Shown: positions 1-8,571, counted from the stretch's first letter. The stretch: DNA of 64,000 nt from DASXMR01 sp036495525 (GCA_036495525.1 DASXMR010000141.1:1-64000); one strand, 5' to 3'. The notes: generated by a model from the letters alone, not told the origin. Program-made: numbers and translations.

Positions 1-28
1 GGGAATCCCGCCACTGTAGGGTTCCGCT

Positions 29-184
29 ATGGCCAAATGGGAGTACGCGACCGTGCCGCTGCTCGTGCACGCGACCAAGCAGATACTTGACAACTGGGGT
101 GACGACGGCTGGGAGCTCGTCGCGGTGGTGCCGGGGCCCAGCGCCGAGCAGCTTGTCGCCTACATGAAGCGGGAGCGGTCATGA
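29..184 (+). CDS. DUF4177 small protein
   Basis: This is a 51-residue protein starting MAKWEYATVPLL and ending in a charged tail. The W-E-Y start and the later D-D-G-W-E-L-V core match the DUF4177 family of small actinobacterial proteins, whose function is unknown. The ATG at 29 is the only plausible start. The stop codon overlaps the ATG of the RidA gene in an ATGA junction, so the two are translationally coupled. In related actinomycetes this gene sits between an ArsA-like ATPase pair and RidA, but that upstream part lies outside the window. No catalytic motif is visible. Confidence 0.8.
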   Translation: MAKWEYATVPLLVHATKQILDNWGDDGWELVAVVPGPSAEQLVAYMKRERS

Positions 185-657
185 GCGAGCCCGATACCCG
201 CACTCCGCAGGAGCGGCTCGCCGCGCTCGGGCTGTCGCTGCCGGCGGTGACGCCGCCGCTCGCCGCGTACGTGCCGGCCGTGCGGACTGGCAACTACATC
301 TACGTCTCCGGTCAGCTGCCATTCGTCGACGGCAAGCTCCCGATGACCGGCAAGGTCGGCGCCGAAGTCACCGTCGAGCAGGCGAATGCGCTCGCCAGGA
401 CCTGCGCGCTGAACGGGCTCGCCGCGGCTGCCTCGGCGGCCGGCGGGCTGAGCGCGCTGCGGGTGGTCAAGGTCACCGGGTTCGTCGCCAGCGACCCTGG
501 CTTCACCCAGCAGGCGCAGGTCATCAACGGAGCGAGCGAGCTGCTCATCGAGGTGCTCGGCGACGCCGGCCGGCACGCGCGCAGCGCGGTAGGCATGGCC
601 GTGCTGCCGCTTGACACGCCGGTGGAAGTCGAGATGATCGCCGAGGTCGCCAGCTGA
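181..657 (+). CDS. RidA family enamine/imine deaminase
   Basis: This 158-residue protein is a member of the YjgF/YER057c/UK114 family. RidA proteins hydrolyse reactive enamine/imine intermediates made by PLP enzymes, releasing ammonia and protecting metabolism. The core YIYVSGQLP near residue 40 and the C-terminal RSAVGMAVLPLDTPVEVE contain the conserved Arg region of the family. It is about 25 residues longer than canonical RidA because of an N-terminal extension, typical of the actinobacterial subgroup. The start ATG overlaps the DUF4177 stop by four bases. It is followed about 80 bases later by the NUDIX gene in the same direction. The exact substrate of this subgroup is not known. Confidence 0.9.
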   Translation: MSEPDTRTPQERLAALGLSLPAVTPPLAAYVPAVRTGNYIYVSGQLPFVDGKLPMTGKVGAEVTVEQANALARTCALNGLAAAASAAGGLSALRVVKVTGFVASDPGFTQQAQVINGASELLIEVLGDAGRHARSAVGMAVLPLDTPVEVEMIAEVAS

Positions 658-737
658 GCACCGAGCAGCCGCGGGCGGCCGGCGGCGAGGCCGCGATCCG
701 CTTCCGCGGCCAGCTCTCAGACCGGGCACGGGAGATC

Positions 738-1523
738 ATGGAGGGCACCGAGCAGCCGGCCACGCCGCGCAACGCGGCCACGGTCATGCTGCTGCGGCCC
801 GCGCCCGACAGCGGCATGGAGGTCTACATGCTGCGCCGGCAGCCGACGATGGCATTCGCTCCTGGCGCAGTCGTGTTCCCCGGCGGCGCTGTTGACCCCA
901 GGGACGCCGAGGAGCAGATCGCCTGGGCCGGGCCTGCCGCCGACGAATGGGGCGCGATCTTCGAGGCCCCGGTCGAGCTGGCCAGGGCGCTCGTCTGCGC
1001 CGCGGTGCGGGAAACCTTCGAGGAGTCGGGCGTGCTGCTGGCTGGCCCGTCGGCCGACTCGGTGGTCGCTGACACCACCAGCGGCGACTGGGAGGCAGAC
1101 CGCAACGCGCTGCTCGACCGGTCGCTCTCGCTCGCCGGGCTGCTGGCCAGGCGCGAGCTTGTGCTGCGGGCCGACCTGCTGCGGCCGTGGTCACGGTGGA
1201 TCACCCCGGCGGTCGAGCCACGCCGGTACGACGCGAGGTTCTTCGCGGCCGCGCTGCCGGCCGGGCAGCGCACCAGGGACGTGGGCGGCGAGGCCGTCTC
1301 CGTCACCTGGATCACCCCGCAGGCCGCGATCGAAGCTGGCCGGCGCAAGGAGATCGAGCTGTGGCCGCCGACCGCGGTCAGCCTGGCCGAGCTCGCTGCC
1401 TGCGGGGACGTGCAGACCGCACTGGCCGGCCCGCGCCAGGTGGTGCCCAGGATCCCCGAGCTGCTGATGCGAGAAGGCGCGGCGTGGCTGACCGTGCCCG
1501 GCGTTTCCGAGTACCCGATATGA
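738..1523 (+). CDS. NUDIX hydrolase
   Basis: This 261-residue protein has the NUDIX signature RETFEESGVLL at about residues 92-102, which supplies the metal-binding glutamates. The canonical glycine at the front of the box is replaced, as in many actinobacterial members of this subgroup. An early AFAPGAVVFPGGAVD stretch is the usual strand leading into the fold. It probably hydrolyses a nucleoside diphosphate-linked or CoA-like substrate, which cannot be specified from sequence. The ATG at 738 has a GGGAG just upstream. The frame is open further upstream, but only CTG is available there. The stop overlaps the ATG of the metallo-beta-lactamase gene by four bases, so the two are co-translated. 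Confidence 0.88.
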   Translation: MEGTEQPATPRNAATVMLLRPAPDSGMEVYMLRRQPTMAFAPGAVVFPGGAVDPRDAEEQIAWAGPAADEWGAIFEAPVELARALVCAAVRETFEESGVLLAGPSADSVVADTTSGDWEADRNALLDRSLSLAGLLARRELVLRADLLRPWSRWITPAVEPRRYDARFFAAALPAGQRTRDVGGEAVSVTWITPQAAIEAGRRKEIELWPPTAVSLAELAACGDVQTALAGPRQVVPRIPELLMREGAAWLTVPGVSEYPI

Positions 1524-2419
1524 GCGGCGCGGCAGCCGGGGACAGTGCGGCGGCCGGGGACAGTGCGGCGGCCGGGGACAGGGCGGCAGCCCAAGACAGT
1601 GCGGCCGGCCAGGCGCCGCCGATCGACGGGTCTGGCACCCGCCGGGCGCGCTGCGTGCTGGCGCCCAACCCGTCGCCGATGACGCTGGACGGCACCAACA
1701 CGTGGCTGATCGCCGAGCCGGGCTCGGAAACGGCCGTCGTCGTCGACCCCGGCCCGGACGACGCGGGTCACCTGCGCCGGATCGCCGACGTGGCCGTCCA
1801 GGCTGGTCAGCGGATCACGCTGATCGTGCTGACGCACCGGCACGACGACCACTCAGCCGGCGCGCCAGCGCTCGCCGAGCTGACCGGCGCGCCCGTGCGC
1901 GCCGTCGACCCGGCACACCGGCTCGGCGACGAGGGCCTGGTGCCCGGCGACGTCATCACCGCTGGCGGCTGCGACCTGCTGGTGATCGCGACGCCCGGTC
2001 ACACCGACGACTCGGTCTGCCTCGAGCTGATCGCCGACGCCGCCGTGCTCACCGGCGACACCGTGCTCGGCCGCGGCACGACGGTCATCGGCACCGACGG
2101 AAACCTCGGCGACTACCTCGGCTCGCTCGACCGGCTTGCCGCGCTGGCCGCTGAGACGGACCTGTCGTCACTGCTGCCAGGGCACGGCCCGCAACTCGCC
2201 GACCCAGCCGGCACCCTTGATTTTTACCGAACGCACAGAGCCGAGCGACTCGACGAGATCAGGGCCGCCCTGGCGGCCGGCGACCGCACACCGGAGCAGA
2301 TCGTGGCGCGGGTGTACGCGGCCGTGGACCGGTCCCTGTGGCCGTTCGCGGCGCTTTCGGTGCGCTCCCAGCTCGACTACCTGGCCGGTCGCGGCGAGAT
2401 GCCGCCGGGACCGGCCTGA
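1520..2419 (+). CDS. Metallo-beta-lactamase-fold hydrolase
   Basis: This 299-residue MBL-fold protein belongs to the glyoxalase II/LACTB2-like group. Zinc ligands are visible: THRHDDH (HxHxDH), the later PGHTDDS histidine, LTGDTV aspartate and LLPGHGP histidine. The C-terminal third resembles the helical region of LACTB2-like enzymes. The open frame extends upstream into the NUDIX gene, but the ATG at 1520, overlapping the NUDIX stop, fits the chain of coupled genes. The first 30 residues are a low-complexity GDSAAA repeat encoded by four 18-bp tandem units (1532-1603), so the folded domain begins near residue 35. It may be a thioesterase or an RNase; the substrate is unknown. Confidence 0.88.
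   Translation: MSGAAAGDSAAAGDSAAAGDRAAAQDSAAGQAPPIDGSGTRRARCVLAPNPSPMTLDGTNTWLIAEPGSETAVVVDPGPDDAGHLRRIADVAVQAGQRITLIVLTHRHDDHSAGAPALAELTGAPVRAVDPAHRLGDEGLVPGDVITAGGCDLLVIATPGHTDDSVCLELIADAAVLTGDTVLGRGTTVIGTDGNLGDYLGSLDRLAALAAETDLSSLLPGHGPQLADPAGTLDFYRTHRAERLDEIRAALAAGDRTPEQIVARVYAAVDRSLWPFAALSVRSQLDYLAGRGEMPPGPA
1532..1603 (+). repeat. Four 18-bp tandem repeats
   Basis: Four consecutive 18-base units (1532-1549, 1550-1567, 1568-1585, 1586-1603) share the core GCCGGGGACAGTGCG with one to four differences. They encode the A-A-G-D-S-A low-complexity leader of the metallo-beta-lactamase protein, so copy number can change without a frameshift. Confidence 0.85.
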
Positions 2420-2435
2420 GGGCACGGGGGCGCCG

Positions 2436-2463
2436 CCGCTTCCTCGTTCTTCCTGCGAAGCGG
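2436..2463. terminator. Possible bidirectional hairpin between convergent genes
   Basis: The inverted repeat CCGCTTC (2436-2442) and GAAGCGG (2457-2463) has a 14-base loop. It lies in the 78-base gap between the convergent metallo-beta-lactamase and crp genes. No U-tract follows, so assignment as a terminator rests on position and the short stem. Confidence 0.35.
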
Positions 2464-2497
2464 GAGGGGGCGCGGAAGCAAGCCGCGCCAGGCAGCC

Positions 2498-3181
2498 TCA
2501 GCGGGCGCGCCTGCGCAGGCGCTCGGGGTCGACGATGACGACCGACTTGGCGGCCAGCTGCACCCAGCCGCGGGCGACGAAGTCAGCCAGCGCCTTGTTC
2601 ACCGTCTCCCTGGACGCGCCGACCAGCTGCGCGAGCTCCTCCTGGGTCAGGTCGTGGTGCACGTGCACGCCGTCCGGTTCCTCGTCACCGAACCTGGCAG
2701 CCAGGTCGAGCAGCGCTTTCGCGACCCGGCCCGGCACGTCGGTGAACACCAGGTCGGCCTTGACGTCGTTGATCCGGCGCAGCCGCTGCGCCAGCGCCTG
2801 CAGCAGGTGCAGCGAGACCTCAGGGCGGCCGGTGAGCCACCGGCGCAGGTCGTCGTGCCCGAGCGCGACGAGCTGAGAGTCGGTCACCGCGCTCGCGCTC
2901 GAGGTGCGCGGGCTCGGGTCGAACAGGGACAGCTCGCCGAACATCTCGCCAGGCCCGTGCACGCTGAGCAGGTTCTCCCGGCCGTCGGGGGCCGCCCTGG
3001 TCAGCTTCATCTTCCCGTCCAGGATCACGAAAAGCCGGTCGCCTTCATCGCCCTCTGTGAACAGCCGCTGGCCGCGCTCCAGGTGCACCGGGACTGCCAT
3101 CCGGCGCAGCGCCCCGGCGTCTTCCTCGCCCAGCGCCTCGAAGAGCGGGGAGCGGCTCAGCACGTCATCCGCAGTGGTCAC
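2498..3181 (-). CDS. crp: Crp/Fnr-family transcription regulator
   Basis: This 227-residue protein has an N-terminal cyclic-nucleotide-binding beta-roll (the GRENLL and GELSLFDPSPRTSSA segments form the phosphate-binding cassette) and a C-terminal winged helix with LTQEELAQLVGASRETVNKAL. It closely follows the pattern of Mycobacterium and Streptomyces CRP, global cAMP-linked regulators of metabolism and development. The GTG at 3181 is chosen because GAGGAG lies seven bases upstream. A longer GTG start at 3205 has no ribosome-binding site. The gene is convergent with the metallo-beta-lactamase gene. In Streptomyces crp also lies beside the NUDIX/MBL pair, supporting orthology. Confidence 0.93.
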   Translation of the reverse strand: MTTADDVLSRSPLFEALGEEDAGALRRMAVPVHLERGQRLFTEGDEGDRLFVILDGKMKLTRAAPDGRENLLSVHGPGEMFGELSLFDPSPRTSSASAVTDSQLVALGHDDLRRWLTGRPEVSLHLLQALAQRLRRINDVKADLVFTDVPGRVAKALLDLAARFGDEEPDGVHVHHDLTQEELAQLVGASRETVNKALADFVARGWVQLAAKSVVIVDPERLRRRAR

Positions 3182-3335
3182 GGGCGTCTCCTCGGCTCGA
3201 CTCACTACACAGTGTCACAGTTCGCCCAATTGAGGTGAACACGCTGCCGGGACCTGGCGGTACCCGCCCTGGGCAGGCTTGCGCCCCGGTCAGCGCTGTC
3301 AGGCGGACCGATCTGCGCTGGCCGGCCGCCGGTGC

Positions 3336-3851
3336 CTACTCGCCCTGGTCTGCCGGGTGTTCGCCGGCCTCAGAGCGCGCCAGCCGGTCACGGCACTCGA
3401 CGATCTCCTGCTCCGCCCGCTCCCGGTCGACCCAGGACTCCGTCTCAACTTCCTTGCCGGGCTCCAGCGCCTTGTAAACCTGGAAGAAGTGCTCGATCTC
3501 CAGCCGCTCGAACGGCTCCACGTCCACGATGTCGCGCAGCCTTGCCATCCGCGGATCGGTGGCCGGCACGCACAGCACCTTGTCATCCTTGCCTTTCTCG
3601 TCCCGCATCCGGAACATCCCGATGGCACGGCAGCTGATCTGGCAGCCGGGGAAAGTCGGCTCCTCCAGCAGCACGAGCGCGTCCAGCGGGTCGCCGTCGT
3701 CGGCCAGCGTGCCCTCGATGAAGCCGTAGTCCGACGGGTATCTGGTAGAGGTGAAGAGCATCCGGTCCAGCCGGATCCGGCCGGTACGGTGGTCCATCTC
3801 GTATTTGTTGCGCTGGCCCTTCGGTATCTCGACGATCACATCGAACTCCAC
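3336..3851 (-). CDS. ppa: Inorganic pyrophosphatase
   Basis: This 171-residue family I soluble inorganic pyrophosphatase hydrolyses PPi to two phosphates and so drives biosynthetic reactions. Diagnostic segments are VEIPKGQRNKYE, YPSDYGFIEGT, the metal-binding DDGDPLDALV and the later EEPTFPGC. An upstream extension is open to 4097 but would add unrelated residues. The GTG at 3851 with AGGTGG about seven bases upstream gives the standard N terminus VEFDVIVEIPKG. It is divergent from the DD-peptidase gene with a 111-base shared promoter region. The C terminus is slightly longer than the 163-residue Streptomyces enzyme. Confidence 0.96.
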   Translation of the reverse strand: MEFDVIVEIPKGQRNKYEMDHRTGRIRLDRMLFTSTRYPSDYGFIEGTLADDGDPLDALVLLEEPTFPGCQISCRAIGMFRMRDEKGKDDKVLCVPATDPRMARLRDIVDVEPFERLEIEHFFQVYKALEPGKEVETESWVDRERAEQEIVECRDRLARSEAGEHPADQGE

Positions 3852-3962
3852 GACTACACCACCTCGGCGCGCGATGATTGACACCGCTGCCCGGATGCCT
3901 CGCCAGCTGGCCAGCCGCGCTGCGGTCTGCCTGTCCAGCATCTCGCGAAGGGACACGTATCG

Positions 3963-5399
3963 GTGAGCCGGCTCCGCCGCATGGCCGTGCTGGCACTCGC
4001 GCTGCTCTCCGCCTTCACCATCGCGGCTGGCGTCGCCGTCGCCAGGATGTTGCCGCCCCGGCTGGCACTGCTCGCCCTGCCGTCCGTCAGCCAGCACGCG
4101 CTGGCCAGGCCCGGCCTGGTGCTGGTGCCCGCCAGCGGCCAGCCGTCAGCAGGGGCCGGGGCGACCGCCGCCGGGATCCGCTCCGCGCTCGCCCGGCTGA
4201 CCGGCTCGGCCGTGCTCGGGCCGCGCGTCGGCGTCGAGGTGACCAGCCTTTCCACCGGCTCGGTGCTCTACCGGCGCAACGCGCGGACAGCGTTCACGCC
4301 GGCCTCGACGACCAAGATCGCCACCGCGGTCGCCGCGCTCAGCCGGCTCGGCCCGGCGGCGAGATTCACCACCAGGGTGGTCGCCGGGCGCCGGCCAGGC
4401 TCGGTGGTCCTGGTCGGCGGCGGGGACCCCACCCTCGCCGATGGCCGGCCGCCGGCCTCGGACTACCCCCAGCCGGCCACGCTCGCGACGCTGGCGGCCA
4501 GGACAGCGGCGGCGCTGCTGACCGCCGGGGTGCATGGCGTCCGGCTCCGCTACGACGCCTCGCTCTACGCCGGCGCCGGGCTGGCGCCCGGCTGGCCGGA
4601 ACGGTACGTGACCGGCGGCAACGTCTCGCCGATCAGCTCACTTGAGGTGGACCAGGGCAGGCACACGACAGCCGGGCGGCCGCAGGACGCCGACGACCCT
4701 GGCAACTTCCGGCCCCGGTCGCAGGATCCGGCGGCGCAGGCAGCCGCGGCCTTCGCCGGCCAGCTGCGGCGGCACGGCATCGCCGTGCACGGGCCGGCGC
4801 GCCCGGCGGCCGCGCCGTCAGGACAGCAGGTCCTCGCCGCCGTGTCTTCTCCGCCACTCGCGCAGGTCGTGCAGTGGATGCTGACCGAGAGCAACAACGT
4901 CATCGCCGAGAACCTGGCCCGCCAGGTGGCTATCGCGGCTGGCAGGCCGGCCACCTTCGGCGGCGCGGCGCAGGCGGTGATAGCCACCGACCGGCGGCTT
5001 GGCGTGACCGGCATCAGGCTCGTCGACGGCAGCGGCCTGTCGCCGCTGGACCTAATAACGCCTGCGGCGCTGGTCCGGCTGGTCAGCCTCGCGGCCAGCC
5101 CGGCCAGCGTGGGGCTGCGGCCGGTGCTCACCGGCATGCCGGTGGCCGGCTTCTCCGGCACGCTGGCTCCCGGCGATGCTGGCTTCGGCGCGTCCGGCCG
5201 GCCGGCGCTCGGGGTAGTGCGGGCCAAGACCGGCAACCTGTCCACCGTCGCGACCCTGGCTGGCGTCGTTTACGCGCGCAACGGCCAGCTGCTCGCGTTC
5301 GCCGTGATGGCCGACAGGGTGCACGCGAGCGGGCTGCTCGCCGCCGAGGCTGAGCTGACCGGCGTCGGCGCCGCGCTGGCCGGCTGCGGCTGCCCATAG
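3963..5399 (+). CDS. dacB: D-Ala-D-Ala carboxypeptidase/endopeptidase, PBP4 (S13) type
   Basis: This 478-residue penicillin-binding protein has an N-terminal hydrophobic signal/anchor (about residues 7-27) and all three active-site motifs: SxxK as S115-T-T-K118, SxN as S310-N-N312 and KTG at 422-424. It should act outside the membrane, trimming peptidoglycan stem peptides or cross-links. The start is GTG at 3963; an ATG six codons later is an alternative. Neither has a strong ribosome-binding site. It diverges from ppa, as in many actinomycetes, and is followed by strong hairpins before the metalloprotease gene. Confidence 0.93.
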   Translation: MSRLRRMAVLALALLSAFTIAAGVAVARMLPPRLALLALPSVSQHALARPGLVLVPASGQPSAGAGATAAGIRSALARLTGSAVLGPRVGVEVTSLSTGSVLYRRNARTAFTPASTTKIATAVAALSRLGPAARFTTRVVAGRRPGSVVLVGGGDPTLADGRPPASDYPQPATLATLAARTAAALLTAGVHGVRLRYDASLYAGAGLAPGWPERYVTGGNVSPISSLEVDQGRHTTAGRPQDADDPGNFRPRSQDPAAQAAAAFAGQLRRHGIAVHGPARPAAAPSGQQVLAAVSSPPLAQVVQWMLTESNNVIAENLARQVAIAAGRPATFGGAAQAVIATDRRLGVTGIRLVDGSGLSPLDLITPAALVRLVSLAASPASVGLRPVLTGMPVAGFSGTLAPGDAGFGASGRPALGVVRAKTGNLSTVATLAGVVYARNGQLLAFAVMADRVHASGLLAAEAELTGVGAALAGCGCP

Positions 5400-5401
5400 C
5401 A

Positions 5402-5447
5402 GCGACCGGGCCCCGGTCGCGACCCGGCCGCGGCGCCAGCGGGTCGC
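5402..5447 (+). terminator. Overlapping hairpins after the DD-peptidase gene
   Basis: GCGACCGGG (5402-5410) is followed by its exact complement CCCGGTCGC (5412-5420), so the innermost pairs must open to form the loop. A second pairing, GCGACCC (5419-5425) with GGGTCGC (5441-5447), shares bases with the first. The two stems are mutually exclusive in part. This could be a terminator or attenuator between dacB and the downstream gene; no U-tract is present. Confidence 0.45.
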
Positions 5448-5468
5448 GATCGGTCGTACGGTGGGGTA

Positions 5469-6716
5469 GTGAGCAGCTCTCAGATGATCGACTGGAACGT
5501 CGCCACCTCCACCGGGGTCAGGTGGGCCAGGCCGGGCCCGCAGATCGGCATCACCGAGGCACGCAAGGTGGTCGCCGAGTTGCGCGAGCTCGCTGGCACC
5601 GTGCAGGAGCCAGTGCGCGAGGTGACCGGCCTGGACGGCTCAGCGGGTCCGGACGGCGGCAAGGTCGCCGTGGTAGACCGGGCCGGCTGGATCCGCGCCA
5701 ACGTCGACGGCTTCCGCGTCGTGCTCGACCCGCTGGTCGAGCACATGCGGGAGAAGGGCGTGGCGCCGCCGACCGGGTCGATGATGACGACGGTCGGCTC
5801 GCGGGTCACCGGCATGCAGGCCGGGCTCATCCTGGCCTACCTGGCCGGCCGCGTGCTCGGTCAGTACGAGCTGTTCCTGCCGCCCGACCCTGAGCTGCCG
5901 GCCTCCGACGCCCCGGCCGGACGGCTCACCCTGGTCGCGCCGAACATCGTGATGGTCGAGCGTGAGCTCGGCGTGAACCCGCACGACTTCCGCCGCTGGG
6001 TCTGCCTGCACGAGGAGACCCACCGAACCCAGTTCACCTCAGTGCCGTGGCTGCGCCCCTACGTGCAGCAGCAGATGACCGAGTTCCTGCTCGCTTCCGA
6101 GCTCGACCCCGCGTCGATCCTCGACCGGCTGCGTGCCGCCGCCGACGCGGTAGCCGGCGCGGTGCGCGGCGGCGACGGCGAGAGCCTGATCGAGGCGATC
6201 CAGAACGCTAAGCAGCGAGAGATCCTGGACCGGCTGACCGCGGTGATGACCCTGGTAGAAGGGCACGGCGACTACGTGATGGACGCCGTCGGGCCGAGCG
6301 TGGTGCCCTCGGTGGCCGAGATCAGGACCAAGTTCAGCGCCAGGCGCGGCTCCGGCAGCCGGGTCGAGCAGGCGGTCCGCCGGATCCTCGGCATCGACCT
6401 GAAGATGAAGCAGTACCAGCAGGGCGCGCACTTCGTGTCGACGGTCGTCGAGCAGGCCGGGATGGCCGTGTTCAACCGGGTCTGGACGTCCCCGGAGACG
6501 CTGCCGACCCGAGAGGAGATCCTCAGCCCGGCCCGCTGGCTCGAGCGGGTCGGCGGCTCGGCCACCGGGAACGGCGCGATCGGCAGCGTCGGCGGCGGCC
6601 TGCGGGGCAGTCTCGCCGGCGGAAGCGCCGAGGGAGCTAACGGGGCCGATACCGCCGACCCCGGCGCCGCCGACGAGGGCACGGGCGGGGCGGCCGGCGG
6701 CGCGGCAGCTGGCTGA
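5469..6716 (+). CDS. Zinc-dependent metalloprotease (DUF2342, F420-associated type)
   Basis: This 415-residue protein belongs to the actinobacterial family annotated as coenzyme-F420 biosynthesis-associated or zinc-dependent metalloprotease. The HEETH metal-binding motif is at residues 181-185, preceded by the characteristic WVCLHEE context and followed by VPWLRPYVQQQMTEFL. The last 55 residues are Gly/Ala-rich and probably disordered. The GTG start at 5469 has GGTGGGG just upstream. tilS starts five bases after the stop, so metalloprotease-tilS-hpt form one unit. No signal peptide is seen, so it is probably cytoplasmic. The F420 link is a family-level phylogenetic association, not shown here. 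Confidence 0.88.
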   Translation: MSSSQMIDWNVATSTGVRWARPGPQIGITEARKVVAELRELAGTVQEPVREVTGLDGSAGPDGGKVAVVDRAGWIRANVDGFRVVLDPLVEHMREKGVAPPTGSMMTTVGSRVTGMQAGLILAYLAGRVLGQYELFLPPDPELPASDAPAGRLTLVAPNIVMVERELGVNPHDFRRWVCLHEETHRTQFTSVPWLRPYVQQQMTEFLLASELDPASILDRLRAAADAVAGAVRGGDGESLIEAIQNAKQREILDRLTAVMTLVEGHGDYVMDAVGPSVVPSVAEIRTKFSARRGSGSRVEQAVRRILGIDLKMKQYQQGAHFVSTVVEQAGMAVFNRVWTSPETLPTREEILSPARWLERVGGSATGNGAIGSVGGGLRGSLAGGSAEGANGADTADPGAADEGTGGAAGGAAAG

Positions 6717-6721
6717 CCGCC

Positions 6722-7741
6722 GTGGGCCCGCACCCGGCGGTGGCGCAGGTCCGCCTCGCCGTCCGGCGGGCGCTGCGCGGGCTGGAACCAGGCGACCTCG
6801 TCCTGGCGGCCTGCTCCGGCGGCGCTGACTCGCTGGCCCTCGCTGCGGCGCTCGCCTTCGAGGCACCAGCGCTCGGCCTGCGCGGCGGCGGCGTCACCGT
6901 CGACCACGGCCTGCAGCCGGGATCCGGCAGCCAGGCCGCCGCCGTGCTTGGCCAGCTCGAAGGCCTCGGCCTCGACCCTGCGCGTATCGTCAGGGTCAGC
7001 GTCGCCGGGCCGGGACAGGGCAGCGTGCCCTATCCAGGCCCTGAGGCAGCGGCGAGGTCGGCCAGGTACGCGGCGCTCGATCAGGTAGCCAGCGAGACCG
7101 CAGCGGCGGCAATCCTGCTCGGGCACACCAGGGACGACCAGGCAGAGACCGTCCTGCTCGGCCTCGCCCGCGGCTCGGGCGCCAGGTCGCTGGCCGGGAT
7201 GGCGCCGCGCAGCGGCCGGTACCTGCGGCCGCTGCTGCAGCTCGGCCGTGCGCAGGTCGCGGCCGCGTGCGCCGCCGGCGGGCTCGAGCCGTGGCAAGAC
7301 CCGCAGAACGCGGATCAGGCCTTTGCCAGGGTCCGGGTGCGGACCAGGCTCCTGCCGCTAATGGAGGAGCTGCTCGGACCGGGTGTCGCCGAGTCGCTGG
7401 CGCGCACCGCAGAGCAGCTGCGTGCCGACGCCGACGCGCTGGACAGCCTCGCCGCCGAGCAGGTGCAGCGGCTGGCCGGCGATGACGGGTTGCCGGCCGG
7501 GCTGCTGGGCGAGCTGCCGGACGCGATCAGGACCAGGGTGCTGCGCGCTGCGGCGCTGGCGGCCGGCTGCCCGGCCGGGGCGCTCAGCGCCCGGCACGTC
7601 AGCGAGCTGGACGCGCTGGTGACCAGCTGGCGCGGGCAGCGCTGGGTGGACCTGCCGGGCGAGATCCGCGGCCAGCGGCGGTGTGGGAGGCTGCTGTTCA
7701 CCGCGAGGCAGGAATCGGAGGGCCTGGGTGGACGCCAGTGA
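6722..7741 (+). CDS. tilS: tRNA(Ile)-lysidine synthase
   Basis: This 339-residue PP-loop ATPase converts cytidine-34 of the CAU-anticodon tRNA-Ile to lysidine, so that it reads AUA. The PP-loop CSGGADS is at residues 31-37. Other TilS segments are TVDHGLQ, GHTRDDQAETVLLGLARGSG and WQDPQN. It has the short form usual in actinobacteria, without the extended C-terminal tRNA-binding domain. The GTG start is five bases after the metalloprotease stop. Its 3' end overlaps the start of hpt by 14 bases, indicating coupling. Confidence 0.95.
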   Translation: MGPHPAVAQVRLAVRRALRGLEPGDLVLAACSGGADSLALAAALAFEAPALGLRGGGVTVDHGLQPGSGSQAAAVLGQLEGLGLDPARIVRVSVAGPGQGSVPYPGPEAAARSARYAALDQVASETAAAAILLGHTRDDQAETVLLGLARGSGARSLAGMAPRSGRYLRPLLQLGRAQVAAACAAGGLEPWQDPQNADQAFARVRVRTRLLPLMEELLGPGVAESLARTAEQLRADADALDSLAAEQVQRLAGDDGLPAGLLGELPDAIRTRVLRAAALAAGCPAGALSARHVSELDALVTSWRGQRWVDLPGEIRGQRRCGRLLFTARQESEGLGGRQ

Positions 7742-8294
7742 CATGGGAGCAGAGCTCGACAGCGTGCTGATCAGCCGGGAGCGGCTGCAGCAGCGGATCG
7801 TCGAGCTGGCCGGCCAGATCGACGCTGATTACGCTGGCCGCGAACTTCTGCTCGTCGGAGTGCTCAAGGGCGCGGTGATGGTCATGGCCGACCTGGCCCG
7901 GGCCATGCACCTGCCGGTGACGATGGACTGGATGGCGGTCTCCTCCTACGGCTCCGGCACTAAGTCCTCGGGCGTGGTGCGGATCCTCAAGGACCTGGAC
8001 GCGGACATCACCGGCCGGGACGTGCTGGTCGTCGAGGACATCGTGGACTCCGGCCTCACCCTGTCCTGGCTGGTGCAGAACCTGCAGTCACGCGGCCCGG
8101 CGTCGGTCCGGGTCTGCGTGCTGCTGCGCAAGCCGTCGGCGGCCAGGATGCAGGTCGATGTCGATTACGTCGGCTTCGACATCGAGAACGTCTTCGTCGT
8201 TGGCTACGGGCTCGACTACGACCAGCGCTATCGGACCCTGCCGTTCGTCGGCACCCTGGCGCCTTTCGTCTACGGCGGTGAACCAGGGGGCTGA
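7728..8294 (+). CDS. hpt: Hypoxanthine phosphoribosyltransferase
   Basis: This 188-residue purine-salvage enzyme converts hypoxanthine or guanine plus PRPP to IMP or GMP. The PRPP-binding loop VVEDIVDSGLTL is at about residues 101-112, preceded by the family segments LLVGVLKGAVMVMADL and SSYGSGT. The GTG start at 7728 is preferred because GGAGGG lies five bases upstream. The ATG at 7743 would be too far from it. It overlaps the end of tilS by 14 bases, the tilS-hpt-ftsH order common in bacteria. A 274-base gap separates it from ftsH. Confidence 0.95.
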   Translation: MDASDMGAELDSVLISRERLQQRIVELAGQIDADYAGRELLLVGVLKGAVMVMADLARAMHLPVTMDWMAVSSYGSGTKSSGVVRILKDLDADITGRDVLVVEDIVDSGLTLSWLVQNLQSRGPASVRVCVLLRKPSAARMQVDVDYVGFDIENVFVVGYGLDYDQRYRTLPFVGTLAPFVYGGEPGG

Positions 8295-8530
8295 CCGCGC
8301 CCGTGCCTAGGACAGCAGGGAACACGGCGCGCTATCAAGTACGTTGGCCAGGGTAAGGAGAACTGCGGCGGACAGACCGGCGTGCTGCGGTTGCTCCTGC
8401 GTGCCGACCTGGTCGGCGCGGTGTACCGTCGATAGAACCCGCTCCGTGGCGGGCGTCGAAGGAATGCCGCAGTACGGGCGCTGGAGCGCATGGTAGTCCT
8501 GCCGGGCGCCGGCGGGACCTGAGGCTCGTC

Positions 8531-8571
8531 AGGAGGGAACGGCCCGCAGCCTGCTGGGCCGCTCGTCGATG
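8531..8571 (+). promoter_or_regulatory. Shine-Dalgarno separated from ftsH start by a hairpin
   Basis: A near-consensus AGGAGG (8531-8536) lies 32 bases before the ftsH ATG (8569), too far for normal initiation. Between them, GGCCC (8541-8545) can pair with GGGCC (8556-8560), extended by a G-U pair, to form a hairpin. Folding would bring the ribosome-binding site to an effective 12-base spacing. The rest of the 8295-8568 gap shows no gene. Confidence 0.45.

Noticed and set aside
1187..1519. Upstream extension of the metallo-beta-lactamase frame
   Set aside because: It runs inside the NUDIX gene and has unrelated Arg-rich sequence; the overlap start at 1520 is better.
3182..3230. Possible CRP-binding site in the crp promoter
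   Set aside because: TGTGA is present but the second half-site TCACA is not at the required spacing; only direct repeats of ACTGTG are seen.
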